Notes: generated by a model not told the origin, from the letters alone. A DNA stretch of 64,000 nucleotides from CAZKUN01 sp964555935 (GCA_964555935.1 CAZKUN010000006.1:1-64000); one strand, 5' to 3'; shown: positions 15,832 to 24,576, counted from the first letter of the stretch. Numbers and translations are program-made.

Positions 15832-16563
15832 CTAGACTAGCCCGGAGGCGGCCTCGCTGTCAAGAAGGAGGGTGGCGTTTGGGTTCAGGCGGAGGGCCCG
15901 CGCCGCGGGCAGAGCCGGATCGTCGGCGAGAACGCGCCGGACGATATCCGACTTTGATGCGCCGGCGACGAGGAAGACGAGGCGTCGAGCCGCCGCAAGC
16001 ACGGGGTACGTCAACGTCAGGCGAGCAGTCGAGAGCTGCGGAACAGGATTCGCCGCAACCCATCGGTCCATGACCCCGAGCGCCTCAGTGTCGGGGAAGA
16101 GCGATGCCGTGTGGCCATCGTCACCGATACCAAGCAGGATGAGGTCGAGTTCCGGCACCTCGCAGGCTTCGCCGAACGGACATGCAGCCGTCAGTTGCCA
16201 CTCGTATTCCTGAGCCGCGTTGGGCGCGCTGCACGCCTCGCCCGACATGCGATGCACGTTCCCGGCCGGGATCGACACCCTCGACAACAACGCCTCGCGC
16301 ACCATGCCGTAGTTGCTTTCAGGATCGTCGGGAGACACGCAGCGCTCATCGGCGAAGAAGACCATCACCTTTGCCCAGTCAATGCGGTCGCGATACGCAT
16401 CCGATGCCAGTAGCTGGTAGAGCCCCCTCGGCGTGGACCCGCCCGAGAGCGCCATCGAGAAGCGCCCATCGGTCGCGGCAACAGCGTCCGCCACCATCTC
16501 CGCCGCCGCGCGATCGAGGTCAGCCTTGGTCCCGGCTACCGATACCCTAGGATCAGAGGTCAT
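15832..16563 (-). CDS. pgl: 6-phosphogluconolactonase
   Basis: A 243-residue DevB-type lactonase hydrolysing 6-phosphogluconolactone in the oxidative pentose-phosphate pathway. FSMALSGGSTPRGLYQLLA and the phosphate-site block DELDLILLGIGDDGHTASLF-like region (PELDLILLGIGDDGHTASLF) are the diagnostic motifs. VMVFFADERCV and NYGMVREALLS agree. Its start overlaps the end of zwf by 11 bases, making gnd-zwf-pgl a translationally coupled unit on the minus strand. Length is normal. Confidence 0.95.
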   Translation of the reverse strand: MTSDPRVSVAGTKADLDRAAAEMVADAVAATDGRFSMALSGGSTPRGLYQLLASDAYRDRIDWAKVMVFFADERCVSPDDPESNYGMVREALLSRVSIPAGNVHRMSGEACSAPNAAQEYEWQLTAACPFGEACEVPELDLILLGIGDDGHTASLFPDTEALGVMDRWVAANPVPQLSTARLTLTYPVLAAARRLVFLVAGASKSDIVRRVLADDPALPAARALRLNPNATLLLDSEAASGLV

Positions 16564-18113
16564 CTGGATTAATCCACCTATCGTCAGTCCGGCCGATCAG
16601 GTGCTCGGCCCCGGACGGGCCCCACGATCCCGCCGTATATGTCTCCGGCGGCGCGTCCGCCTCGCTCCAACGCGCCAGGATCGGGTCGACGACCTCCCAC
16701 GACGCCTCCACCCCATCTCCCCTGGCGAAGAGCGTGTGATCGCCCATGATCGCGTCGAGGATCAGGCGCTCATATGCCTCCGGCGGCTCGTGAGCAAAGG
16801 ACTGAGCGTAATGGAACCGCATCGGCACCTGGTCGATCTCGAGCCCAGGGCCGGGCCGCTTGGCCTGGAATGANNNNNNNNNNACCTTCGTTGGGTTGGA
16901 TGCGCAGGGCGATGTAGTTCTCCTCGATCTGCTGGGTCTGCCCCTCAAAGACCATGTGTGGTGGGTGCTTGAACAGGATGGCGATCTCCGTCACCCGCTT
17001 CGCGAGGCGCTTGCCGGCTCGGATGTGGAACGGCACGCCCGCCCAGCGCCAATTGTCGATATGGAGTTGAAGCGCGGCGTAGGTCTCCGTGGTCGATCCG
17101 TCGGCAACGTTCGGCTCATCGAGGTAGCCGGCAACGGCCTCGCCATCAACCAGCCCCGGCCCGTAGCGCCCGCGCGTGGTGAATGTGTCGATGTCCTCGG
17201 GCGTCATGGGGCGCAGGGAGCGGAGGGCTTTGAGCTTCTCGTCGCGCAGGGCGTCCGGGTCCATGGATATGGGCGGTTCCATCGCCACGAGGGCAAGCAT
17301 CTCAAGCACGTGGTTCTGCACGACATCGCGCAGGACGCCGACGGAATCGTAAAAGTTGCCGCGCCCCTCGACGCCGACCGTCTCGGCCATGGTGATCTGC
17401 ACGCTGTCGATGTGTCGCGAGTTCCAAATCGGCTCGAAGATGCTGTTGGCAAAACGAAATACGGCGATGTTCTGCACGGTCTCCTTGCCGAGGTAGTGAT
17501 CCATCCGGTAGATCTGGTCCTCGGCGAAGAGTTCGTGTGCCAGTTCGTTCAGCGAGCGGGCGCTCTCGAGGTCGTGCCCGAAGGGCTTCTCAACCACCAC
17601 GCGCGACCACCGGTCGCCGTCACTGGCATCGGTGGCGAGGCCGTGCTCCTTGATCTTGCGGAGGATGGTGGGGAATGTCCCCGGCGGCGTGGCCAAGTAG
17701 AACATGCGACCCATCGATGGGCTGCATTCGCGGTCGGCCCACTCGAATACATCAGCCAGCGCCTTGTAGGTGTCATCGTCCTGGAGATCGCCCTGGACGT
17801 ACTGTATTCTCGGTCCCATCTGGCCCCAGATGTCTTCGTCGATAGGCAGCCTGCGAGCGTGCTTCTCAATTCCGGTTCGGAGCCACTGGGCGAGGTCTTC
17901 CTGTGACTTGTCGCGGCGTCCAACGCAGATGATCGGCAGCCCGCACGGGAGGAGATCGTCGGCGGTCAATGAGTAGATCGCCGGGGCGAGCTTCCGCCAT
18001 GTCAGATCGCCTGTCGCGCCGAAAAGGACCAGCGCGGCCGGGTTCTTGCACCGACTCGTGGCGACAGTGGGACACCAGTCTCTGCCGAGCATCGGTCTGG
18101 AAGTCTCACTCAT
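16553..18113 (-). CDS. zwf: Glucose-6-phosphate 1-dehydrogenase (interrupted by an assembly gap)
   Basis: Catalyses NAD(P)-dependent oxidation of glucose-6-phosphate. The N-terminal half has the cofactor motif LVLFGATGDLTWRKLAPAIY and the catalytic block YRMDHYLGKETVQN. The C-terminal half contains FQAKRPGPGLEIDQVPM and the usual end. A run of ten Ns at 16874-16883 splits the frame: IQPNEG is in one frame and SFQAKRPG in another. Family members have three or four residues here, so the real gap is probably nine bases and the frameshift is artificial. Start ATG (MSETSRPML) has GGAGG upstream and overlaps the end of gnd by eight bases. The stop overlaps pgl. Expected full length is about 520 residues. 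Confidence 0.93.
16874..16883. other. Assembly gap (10 Ns) inside zwf
   Basis: Ten Ns with no sequence. The coding frame on either side is incompatible with a real length of ten, so the N count is a placeholder. Confidence 0.98.
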
Positions 18114-19032
18114 TCGATGTTCCATCCTCCGCAGCCTTGACCCCGTGGCCACCGAACTGATCTCTCAGGGCCGCAACGAGGCGCATTGCGAACGAGTCCT
18201 CCTGCTGCGATGCAAATCGGCGCATCAGGGAGTGCGATATCACCGTCAGCGGGACGCGCCTGTGGATGGCTTCCTCGACGGTCCAGCGCCCCTCACCCGA
18301 GTCCGCGACGTAGCCCGTAAGCTCGTCAAGATGCGGGTCTTCCTTGAGGGCGAGAGCTGCCAGTTCGAGCAACCACGAGCGGACCACGCTGCCCTGATTC
18401 CAAAGGTGGGCGATGTCGGGCAAGGGGAGGTCGAAGTCCGCGGCTTCCATCAGCTCGAAGCCCTCGGCATATGCCTCCATGATCCCATACTCGATCCCGT
18501 TATGCACCATCTTCACGTAGTGCCCCGCGCCGCTTGGGCCGACGCGGAGGTAGCCGTCCGGTGGGGCGAGGGTGGCGAGCGCGGGCTCAAGCCTGACAAA
18601 GGCCGCCTCGGAGGCGCCGACCATCATGCAGTAGCCGACCTCGAGACCCCACACGCCGCCGCTAGTGCCGACATCGACGTAATCGATGCCATCCGCCGCC
18701 AGCTCCTCGCCTCGGCGGATGGTGTCAGTGTAGCGCGAGTTGCCACCGTCAATGAGGATGTCCCCCGATTCCAAATGAGGCCTGATGCCCGCGATTGCCT
18801 CGTCGACGACTCCGGCGGGAACCATCATCCAGTGAATCCGCGGCGAGGCCAGCGCGGCGGGAACGCCCCCGAGGGTATCCGCCCACTCGGCGCCGGTCGC
18901 GGTCACCTCGTCCTTCTTGTCGGGCACCAAGTCATGGCAGACAACGCGGTGGCCGCCCAAACGCAGCCGCCGAACCATGTTCATGCCCATCTTACCCAAG
19001 CCCTGAAATCCAAGCTCAATCGTGTCAGTCAT
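18106..19032 (-). CDS. gnd: 6-phosphogluconate dehydrogenase, short (GndA/YqeC-type) form
   Basis: About 308 residues, the length of the short decarboxylating 6-phosphogluconate dehydrogenases rather than the 470-residue form. ELGFQGLGKMGMNMVRRL is the dinucleotide site, GDILIDGGNSRYTDT the substrate loop, TSGGVWGLEVGYCMMVG the SGGxxG region, and YVKMVHNGIEYGIMEAYAEG holds the catalytic Lys and Asn. It converts 6-phosphogluconate to ribulose-5-phosphate. The Asp at the end of strand two (VVCHD) suggests NAD preference, by inference. I chose the ATG with GGAGGG ten bases upstream. The longer frame has no conservation. It is first in the gnd-zwf-pgl unit. Confidence 0.93.
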   Translation of the reverse strand: MTDTIELGFQGLGKMGMNMVRRLRLGGHRVVCHDLVPDKKDEVTATGAEWADTLGGVPAALASPRIHWMMVPAGVVDEAIAGIRPHLESGDILIDGGNSRYTDTIRRGEELAADGIDYVDVGTSGGVWGLEVGYCMMVGASEAAFVRLEPALATLAPPDGYLRVGPSGAGHYVKMVHNGIEYGIMEAYAEGFELMEAADFDLPLPDIAHLWNQGSVVRSWLLELAALALKEDPHLDELTGYVADSGEGRWTVEEAIHRRVPLTVISHSLMRRFASQQEDSFAMRLVAALRDQFGGHGVKAAEDGTSNE

Positions 19033-19114
19033 CCTCACGAATCCCTCCGGGGGCCGGTCATCGCGCGCTCCATAGTTAGAACACCAGTGAAGGCGGGTTT
19101 GCTCTCGGAGCGGG

Positions 19115-19398
19115 TCATTCGGGTCCGGGCAAGTCGGCGATCGCGCCGAGCCACATCTCAACAGCAGTGACCCAAAGTGAAGCGGCGGCGCGCTCAGGGC
19201 GCGCCGCCAGCATTCCGGCGAAGTATTGCCTCATCGCGTCTTCGTAGCTGTCGGCGGCTCCGTCAACGCTAACTGCGCCGCCGATCTGGGTGCCGGGNNN
19301 NNNNNNNTCAGGAACTCCGCAAGGCCGCCGGGCGTGGCGCGCTCGAGACGCTCGCCAAACCGCGCCACAGCAAGATCGCGAAGCTCATCCAGCTTCAT
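19115..19398 (-). CDS. Small hypothetical protein, interrupted by an assembly gap
   Basis: Upstream of the gap the frame begins MKLDELRDLAVARFGERL with a GAGGG site in front. After the gap the best continuation contains SYEDAMRQYFAGMLAARP and ends at TGA at 19115, just ahead of gnd. This continuation is only in frame if the gap is 8 or 11 bases, not the 10 Ns shown. The product would be about 95 residues, soluble and helical. I recognise no family. It is co-directional with hpf and gnd, so it probably belongs to the same transcript. Confidence 0.5.
19298..19307. other. Assembly gap (10 Ns)
   Basis: Ten Ns in the small gene upstream of gnd. As with the other gap, the length is likely a placeholder. 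Confidence 0.98.
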
Positions 19399-19420
19399 CG
19401 CCCGCCCCCGCCCTCACGGT

Positions 19421-19966
19421 CTAGGTCTCGCACTCAAGCAGGCCATAGCCATCGTGTTCGCGCTTATAGACCACCGACACGAGTTCTGTGTCGGCATTTC
19501 GGAACAGGAAGAAGTTGTGCCCCAGAAGCTCCATCTGCATCGCTGCCTCTTCAGACGACATCGGCTTGATGTTGATGGCCTTGGTCCGCAGTATCTGCGG
19601 CTCGTCGGTCTCGTCCTCGTCATCTTCGTCAGGGACTTCGGCCAGCTCTTCGACCGGCGCGTGGCGCAGCGAATCGCGCTTGCGACGGCGAAGCTTCGCC
19701 CTGAACTTCCCGAGCTGCCGCTCGAGTTTGTCGAGAGCTTGGTCGAAGCTCGTGCGGTCGTCCGGCCCCTTCACTTCGCTCCGGATCGGCGTGCCGTCGT
19801 GGTCGGCGGTGATCTCCACAGACACCCGCCCACGCTGCTCGGCTACAACGACGCGCACCCAATCGATGCGCTCGGTGAGACGGCCCAACTTGCCCAGTCG
19901 CTTCTCGGCGTGTTGCTCGAATTTAGACGAGATGTCGATGTTGCGCCCTGTGAACTCAACACGCAT
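19421..19966 (-). CDS. hpf: Ribosome hibernation promoting factor, long form
   Basis: About 181 residues. The N-terminal S30AE domain (VEFTGRNIDISSKFEQHAEK, RVVVAEQRGRVSVEITAD) binds the decoding centre. An acidic linker (EVPDEDDEDETDEP) leads to the C-terminal dimerisation domain (KPMSSEEAAMQMELLGHNFF, VVYKREHDGYGLLE), which gives the long HPF able to form 100S ribosomes alone. The ATG start has GAGGAG nine bases upstream; a GTG three codons earlier overlaps that site. It follows csp on the same strand at about 100 bases, so the two stress genes may be co-expressed. Confidence 0.94.
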   Translation of the reverse strand: MRVEFTGRNIDISSKFEQHAEKRLGKLGRLTERIDWVRVVVAEQRGRVSVEITADHDGTPIRSEVKGPDDRTSFDQALDKLERQLGKFRAKLRRRKRDSLRHAPVEELAEVPDEDDEDETDEPQILRTKAINIKPMSSEEAAMQMELLGHNFFLFRNADTELVSVVYKREHDGYGLLECET

Positions 19967-20070
19967 TCTGATCACTCCTCAATACACAAAGCATGAGGCG
20001 CCCGCCCGAGTTGCGAGTTGCTCGCACTTCGGGACGAGCGCCAGATGTACCTTCTCCTCGGCCGCCTGCC

Positions 20071-20313
20071 TTAGACTCCTTGAGGCGCCTCCTGCTCCAC
20101 GGCTGCCGGCTTGTGGAGGCGCTGGACCTTGTGAGCCTGCGGCCCGCGGTCGGTCTCAACAAGTTCGTACTCGACATCTTCGCCGTCCGTGAGCGACTTG
20201 TAGCCTTGCTCTTGGATCGTGCTGTAGTGAACAAAGACGTCCTTCTCCCCTGGCCGCTCTATGAATCCGTAGCCCTTCTGAGCGTCAAACCACTTGACTT
20301 TGCCTATAGCCAC
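20071..20313 (-). CDS. Cold-shock protein, CspA family
   Basis: An 80-residue single cold-shock domain. VAIGKVKWFDAQKGYGFIER contains RNP1 (KGYGFI), and DVFVHYSTI is RNP2. It binds single-stranded RNA and DNA. I chose the GTG start because GGAGG lies nine bases upstream and the domain begins at once. The open frame extends 74 codons further but without conservation. The last 12 residues (KPAAVEQEAPQGV region) form a short tail. A possible promoter at 20440-20469 would give a leader of over 100 bases, common for cold-shock genes. Confidence 0.94.
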   Translation of the reverse strand: MAIGKVKWFDAQKGYGFIERPGEKDVFVHYSTIQEQGYKSLTDGEDVEYELVETDRGPQAHKVQRLHKPAAVEQEAPQGV

Positions 20314-20434
20314 GTTCTTCGCCTCCCACGTGACCACCAGAGCATCGTAGCTCGGGTGGCAATGATCGAGGCCAACGACGGCCTGCGCGGGCCGGTGAGA
20401 GCCGTCCCGAGACCGGGACCAACGCCACGAACCC

Positions 20435-20469
20435 GAATTGAGGTACGCCTGTTCTACTATATGGTGCAA
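20435..20469. promoter_or_regulatory. Overlapping divergent promoters between csp and the glycosylase gene
   Basis: On the plus strand GAATTG (20435-20440), 17 bases, then TATATG (20458-20463). On the minus strand TTGCAC (20464-20469), 18 bases, then TACCTC (20440-20445). The elements are imperfect but occupy the same 35 bases and point to opposite genes. Confidence 0.35.
20443..20454. promoter_or_regulatory. Imperfect SOS-box-like palindrome
   Basis: GTACGCCTGTTC differs by one base from GAAC-N4-GTTC. It shares TGTTCTACTA with the perfect site at 2805-2816 and its right flank, and it stands ahead of a DNA repair gene and inside the predicted promoters. Confidence 0.35.
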
Positions 20470-20575
20470 CACATCTGCGCGCGAAACCTCCTCCCCCAAA
20501 GATCCGGCCTGGTTCCGGAGAGGAATGGTCGACATTGAGCGACAAACTGACTGGCGATTGCCAGGAGGCGCGGGT

Positions 20576-21163
20576 ATGCTCGAGCCGCTATACTCAGCGT
20601 TCTACGAGGGGAAGACAGAGGATGTTGCCCGACGACTTCTGGGGCAATACTTGGTGCATCGGATGGCGCAGGGAGATGTCATCGGACGGATCGTCGAGAC
20701 CGAGGCGTACGTGCCCGAGGGCGATCCCGGAAGTCACGCGGCGCGGCGTCGGACGGAACGCAACAGCCGGATGTTTGCTCGCCAGGGGATGGCCTACGTC
20801 TACTTCACCTACGGGATGCACTACCTGCTCAACGTGGTGACCGAGCCCGAAGGCGTCCCGGCGGCCGTGCTGCTGCGAGCGCTGGAGCCTATTGATGGGC
20901 TTGAGTTCATGCGGGCCAACAGGCCGAAGGCGCGAGGCGACCACAGACTTGCAGCCGGCCCGGCGTGCCTGACGAAGGCCCTCGGAGTCGGCATCGACTT
21001 CAACGGGCATGACCTGATGACCGAGCCGCTGTTCATCGCTGAGGGGGAGAAGCCCCTCTCCCCCATCGTCACGACGACTCGCGTCGGCATGTCTAGCCCG
21101 GGCGCGGAGGAGCTGGAGCTGAGGTATTACATCAAGGGGAACCGGGCGGTATCAAAGCGCTGA
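20576..21163 (+). CDS. DNA-3-methyladenine glycosylase (AAG/MPG family)
   Basis: About 195 residues, typical of bacterial MPG-type glycosylases that excise alkylated purines. GRIVETEAYVPEGDPGSHAA includes the catalytic Glu of the 'ETEAY' motif. MFARQGMAYVYFTYGMHYLLN is the intercalation/active-site region, and PACLTKALGVGIDFNGHDL is also conserved. The ATG start has GGAGG at good spacing. Transcription probably begins in the csp-glycosylase spacer, where an SOS-like half-palindrome lies. It starts the base excision repair of alkylation damage. Length and motifs are intact. Confidence 0.94.
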   Translation: MLEPLYSAFYEGKTEDVARRLLGQYLVHRMAQGDVIGRIVETEAYVPEGDPGSHAARRRTERNSRMFARQGMAYVYFTYGMHYLLNVVTEPEGVPAAVLLRALEPIDGLEFMRANRPKARGDHRLAAGPACLTKALGVGIDFNGHDLMTEPLFIAEGEKPLSPIVTTTRVGMSSPGAEELELRYYIKGNRAVSKR

Positions 21164-21166
21164 CCC

Positions 21167-21196
21167 TTGCGCGTCGCACGGAGGATTGGGTAGAAT
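21167..21196 (+). promoter_or_regulatory. Promoter for the FmdB-type gene
   Basis: TTGCGC at 21167-21172 and TAGAAT at 21191-21196 with 18 bases between, 36 bases before the start codon of the zinc-ribbon gene. Confidence 0.45.
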
Positions 21197-21231
21197 GGGC
21201 GGACCAGAGTTGTATCGAGGGAGACTAGCCG

Positions 21232-21465
21232 ATGCCAATCTATGAGTTCAGGTGTGATGATTGCGATACGGTGAGCGAGGTTCTGATGAAGCGCGGGGCT
21301 GCGGCGCCGCCATGCACTGACTGCGGCAGCGAGAAGGTGACGAAGGAGTTCAGCGTGTTTGCGATGTCGAGCCCTGAGTGCTCGTCCGAGCGGACGTGCG
21401 AGAGCCTCGACGGCGGGCCGCCGATGAGCTGCCCGAACGCCGGTAAGTGCCGACTTGGCGCCTAG
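21232..21465 (+). CDS. FmdB-family zinc ribbon protein
   Basis: A 77-residue protein. MPIYEFRCDDCDTVSEVL is the standard FmdB opening with the first CxxC, and PPCTDCGSEKVTKEFS is the second CxxC with the usual 'K.fS' strand, together one zinc site. The tail has four more cysteines (SPECSSERTC, SCPNAGKCRLG) that could bind a second metal. FmdB proteins were proposed as regulators of formamidase and are widespread with uncertain function. A strong terminator follows at 21508. Confidence 0.9.
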   Translation: MPIYEFRCDDCDTVSEVLMKRGAAAPPCTDCGSEKVTKEFSVFAMSSPECSSERTCESLDGGPPMSCPNAGKCRLGA

Positions 21466-21507
21466 CTGAAAACGGCAGAGGAAAACCGGAGCCATCCACG
21501 AACTCCC

Positions 21508-21536
21508 ACACGGCGGCCGACTCTTGGCCGCCGTGT
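21508..21536 (+). terminator. Intrinsic terminator after the zinc ribbon gene
   Basis: ACACGGCGGCC and GGCCGCCGTGT pair perfectly (11 bp) around a 7-base loop and are followed by TCTGCGTTTT. Confidence 0.8.
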
Positions 21537-21597
21537 TCTGCGTTTTCCATGACACGCGCAAGGCGTGTCAATAAGCGTCTAAGGGAGCACCCTCGGC

Positions 21598-22560
21598 ATG
21601 GACAAGGTAAAGGTCGCATTGATCGGCGCGGGCGGGATGGCGAACGGGGTTCACTACCCGTCTCTGGCGGCATTCGACGATGTTGAAATGGTAGGGCTGT
21701 GCGACTTGGTTGAGGACAAGCTGAACGAGACGGCGGACAAGTTCGGGATCGAGAAGCGCTACACCAACTACCAGCAGATGATCGAGGAGACGAACCCGGA
21801 CGGCGTCTACGTGCTGATGCCTCCGCATCACCTCTTCGATGTCGCGATCTCCGTTCTGTCTCAGGGCATCAACCTGTTCATCGAGAAGCCGCCGGGCGTC
21901 ACCGTCGAGCAGACGCGGCAGATGGCGATTGCCGCCGACGCGAACAACGTGTTGGCGATGGCGGGCTTCAACCGTCGGTATATCCCGCTGATGCTGAAGT
22001 GCAAGGAGATGGTGAACGAGCGCGGCGACATGCTGCATTGCGTCTCGACCTTCTACAAGCACCACTTCGGCGGACCCTACTACAAGGGCGCGATCGACGT
22101 CCTCACATGCGATGCGATCCACGCGGTCGACACGATGCGTTGGATGGCGGGCTCGGACGTGCAGGACGTCGTCGGCGACGTGCGCTACCAGTGCGAGGAG
22201 ACCTACGCGAACGCGTTCAACGCGCTCTGCCGATTCGAGAACCAATGCTCCGGCGTGTTGCTGACGAACTGGTGCATCGGCAAGCGGGTGCACACGTTTG
22301 AGATGCACGCGAAGGGGATCTCGGCGTTCATCGACTGCAACAGCGTCGCGACGGTCTACGCCGACAACAGCGAAGAGGGCACGGTGCTCGACGCGATGGA
22401 CGTCGCGGGTTCCGAGGAGAACCGCGTCTTCTACGGCTTCGAGGGCCAGGCCCGGCACTTCATCGACTGCGTCAAGAACAGCACCGACCCGGACTCCAGC
22501 ATGGACGACGCGGTGAAGACGATGGAGCTGGTCGCGGATATCTACGCGACGAGTCTCTGA
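21598..22560 (+). CDS. Gfo/Idh/MocA family oxidoreductase
   Basis: 320 residues. KVALIGAGGMANGVHYPSLA is the NAD(P)-binding Rossmann motif, INLFIEKPPGVTVEQ holds the catalytic Lys of the 'EKP' motif, and GFNRRYIPL plus DVLTCDAIHAVDTMRW (with the Asp-x3-His pair) complete the active site. It oxidises or reduces a sugar or cyclitol at one carbon. It is flanked by terminators on both sides, so it is a single-gene unit. Members are abundant in polysaccharide degraders. The substrate cannot be deduced. Confidence 0.9.
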   Translation: MDKVKVALIGAGGMANGVHYPSLAAFDDVEMVGLCDLVEDKLNETADKFGIEKRYTNYQQMIEETNPDGVYVLMPPHHLFDVAISVLSQGINLFIEKPPGVTVEQTRQMAIAADANNVLAMAGFNRRYIPLMLKCKEMVNERGDMLHCVSTFYKHHFGGPYYKGAIDVLTCDAIHAVDTMRWMAGSDVQDVVGDVRYQCEETYANAFNALCRFENQCSGVLLTNWCIGKRVHTFEMHAKGISAFIDCNSVATVYADNSEEGTVLDAMDVAGSEENRVFYGFEGQARHFIDCVKNSTDPDSSMDDAVKTMELVADIYATSL

Positions 22561-22587
22561 GGCTCGCCTAACTGCTGTGATGACAAC

Positions 22588-22626
22588 CGCGCCCGTTTGG
22601 CTGAGAGCCTCAGCCCGACGGGCGCG
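22588..22626 (+). terminator. Intrinsic terminator with nested stem
   Basis: Outer stem CGCGCCCGT/ACGGGCGCG (9 bp) encloses an inner stem GGCTGAG/CTCAGCC, followed by TTGGGTTTTC. It closes the Gfo/Idh gene. Confidence 0.75.
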
Positions 22627-22713
22627 TTGGGTTTTCGGACAGTCTGTGTAGGGGTGCATGGCCTCCGGTCGACGGAGAGTTGGCTGGGAACAGACATCGG
22701 AGGGGTGCGTGGC

Positions 22714-24576
22714 ATGCGTCGATCGTCAGCCGTCGTGGTCGGTCAGTTGCTTGTGGCGACTGTCGCTGGCATAGCCGGTTGTCGGAGTGGCGATCCAACG
22801 TCACCCGTGACGGTGGGCGAATGGGGCGGCCGGGTATCCGTCACTGAGGTAGGCCCGTGGTCAAGGAGCGTCTCGACTGCTGGCGGCGATGTGCACTGGT
22901 CCGGAGACGGTCGGCGGCTGCTGTACGTCATGGAGGAGGGTACGGGTCGCCGCTGGTACGTGGACGGGGAGCCCGGGCCGCTCACGACGACACTGGAGCT
23001 TCACAGCCCAATGTGGGGGCGGACCCATCAACACGTTCGATACCCCGCCCACGACGGACCCGGTCTGGAGGGGAAGGTCCGCCTGTTCGTTGACCTGGCG
23101 GGCGGACCTCCATTCGATGAGATCGACGACTACAGCCTCAACGCGGACGGGACGCGCATCGCCTACTTCGCTCGTGACGCCGAGGAGTGGTTGCCGATCG
23201 TGGACCATGTCGTGGTGGGAGCCGGTTTCGTGGAGAAGGGCTTCATCCGCTGGAGCCCCGATGGAGAACACGTGGCCTGGCACGGGCGCCGGGCAGACGG
23301 TTGGCACGCGGCCTTCGACGGGGAGGAGATCGGTCCATACGATGAGATCGAGCATGTCGAGTACAGCGAAGATGGCCGCGAGCGCCGGTGCTACGCGCGA
23401 AATGGCGGCGGGTGGCACGTCATCGTCAACGGGCAGAAGGCCTATGAGGGACGCTGGAGTTGGTTCTCCGCGAACGGACGCGGGTCGCGTCGCGGGGCGC
23501 TGGTACTACACTCGGATCCTGGATTCCAAGTGGTCGTCGATGGCAAGGCGAGTCCGGTCTACGACGCGCTGATTCACCCTTACTCCGGTGGCGACCAGGC
23601 GGTGGCGTTCAGTTCGGACGGCCGACGGTATGCGTATCCCTGCTACCACCATGGAGCGGCTCACGTGGTAGTGGACGGCGTTGAGGGACCGCCATACGAG
23701 GAAGTCTGTGTGCCGGCATTCAGTCCGGATGGCCAGCGCGTCACCTATGGCGCGCGCCGAAACGGCAGATGGCACGTGGTGGTTGACGGGATCGAGGGGC
23801 CAGCGTGCGATGGGATCAGCGCGCCCAAGTTCACGGGCAACGGCTCGCGGGTCGCATACTCCGGCCGACGTGGTAGTCGCTGGTATGTGATGGCGGGCGA
23901 CCGAGAGTTCGCGAGCGGCAACGACCCCATCTACCCCACGGTGAGTTCGGCCGGCGACCACGTAGCGTGGCGGGAGCAACGCGACGCCCGCTGGATAGTG
24001 TTCCTGGACGGCGTTGGGGGCCTGGCGTCGGACGCGAAGGAGTGCCAGCTCAGCTTCAGCCCCGATGGGTCGCGGCTCGCGTATACGATCGAGCGCGATG
24101 GTAGGTGGCATGTGGTGGTGGACGGTGACGTCGTACCTGGCGCAGGCCACACGGGGATCGGGTATTGGGGCCGCAGGGGCCCGTTCAGTCCCGACGGAAA
24201 ACGCTGGGCATACAAGGCGAAGCACGTCGGGGCGTGGTCGGGAGCTAGATGGTCAGTGGTGACCGACCGGATCGAAGGCCCGATCTACAAGACGGCTGAC
24301 TCGCCCGCGTTCAGTCCCGACAGCCAGCACGTGGTGTACAGGGCAACTCGGCGAGTACGCGCGGACGAGGCACAGCAGCACGACGACGGGCGTCACCCAT
24401 CCGATTCCGCGCTCGTGAACGTCATCGTTGTGGACCATGAAGAAGGCCCGGGGTTTCGAATGGCGCACCTGTACCGTCCGCCGTTTGAGAATGACGGTAG
24501 CGCGGGCTACTTCGCGGCAACGCAGAAGGGCCTCTTCCGGGTGACGCACGTCCCGCCCATGCCCGCTGAAGAGTAG
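22714..24576 (+). CDS. Lipoprotein with WD40-like (PD40/TolB-type) repeats
   Basis: About 620 residues. MRRSSAVVVGQLLVATVAGI followed by AGC is a lipoprotein signal, so the mature protein is lipid-anchored outside the cytoplasmic membrane. The rest is a chain of roughly eight to eleven beta-propeller blades in which FSPDGxRxxY alternates with RWHVVVDGxEGPxYD. I chose the ATG giving MRRSS because GGAGGGG precedes it. The longer frame is not signal-like. The 'VVVDG' half of each repeat is more conserved than in TolB, making this a distinct variant. The family's role is usually binding or scaffolding. The gene stands alone and converges on the peptidase gene. Confidence 0.8.
   Translation: MRRSSAVVVGQLLVATVAGIAGCRSGDPTSPVTVGEWGGRVSVTEVGPWSRSVSTAGGDVHWSGDGRRLLYVMEEGTGRRWYVDGEPGPLTTTLELHSPMWGRTHQHVRYPAHDGPGLEGKVRLFVDLAGGPPFDEIDDYSLNADGTRIAYFARDAEEWLPIVDHVVVGAGFVEKGFIRWSPDGEHVAWHGRRADGWHAAFDGEEIGPYDEIEHVEYSEDGRERRCYARNGGGWHVIVNGQKAYEGRWSWFSANGRGSRRGALVLHSDPGFQVVVDGKASPVYDALIHPYSGGDQAVAFSSDGRRYAYPCYHHGAAHVVVDGVEGPPYEEVCVPAFSPDGQRVTYGARRNGRWHVVVDGIEGPACDGISAPKFTGNGSRVAYSGRRGSRWYVMAGDREFASGNDPIYPTVSSAGDHVAWREQRDARWIVFLDGVGGLASDAKECQLSFSPDGSRLAYTIERDGRWHVVVDGDVVPGAGHTGIGYWGRRGPFSPDGKRWAYKAKHVGAWSGARWSVVTDRIEGPIYKTADSPAFSPDSQHVVYRATRRVRADEAQQHDDGRHPSDSALVNVIVVDHEEGPGFRMAHLYRPPFENDGSAGYFAATQKGLFRVTHVPPMPAEE

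Noticed and set aside
16770..18152. A truncated or pseudogenised zwf
   Set aside because: The interruption coincides exactly with the N run, and both halves have all conserved motifs.
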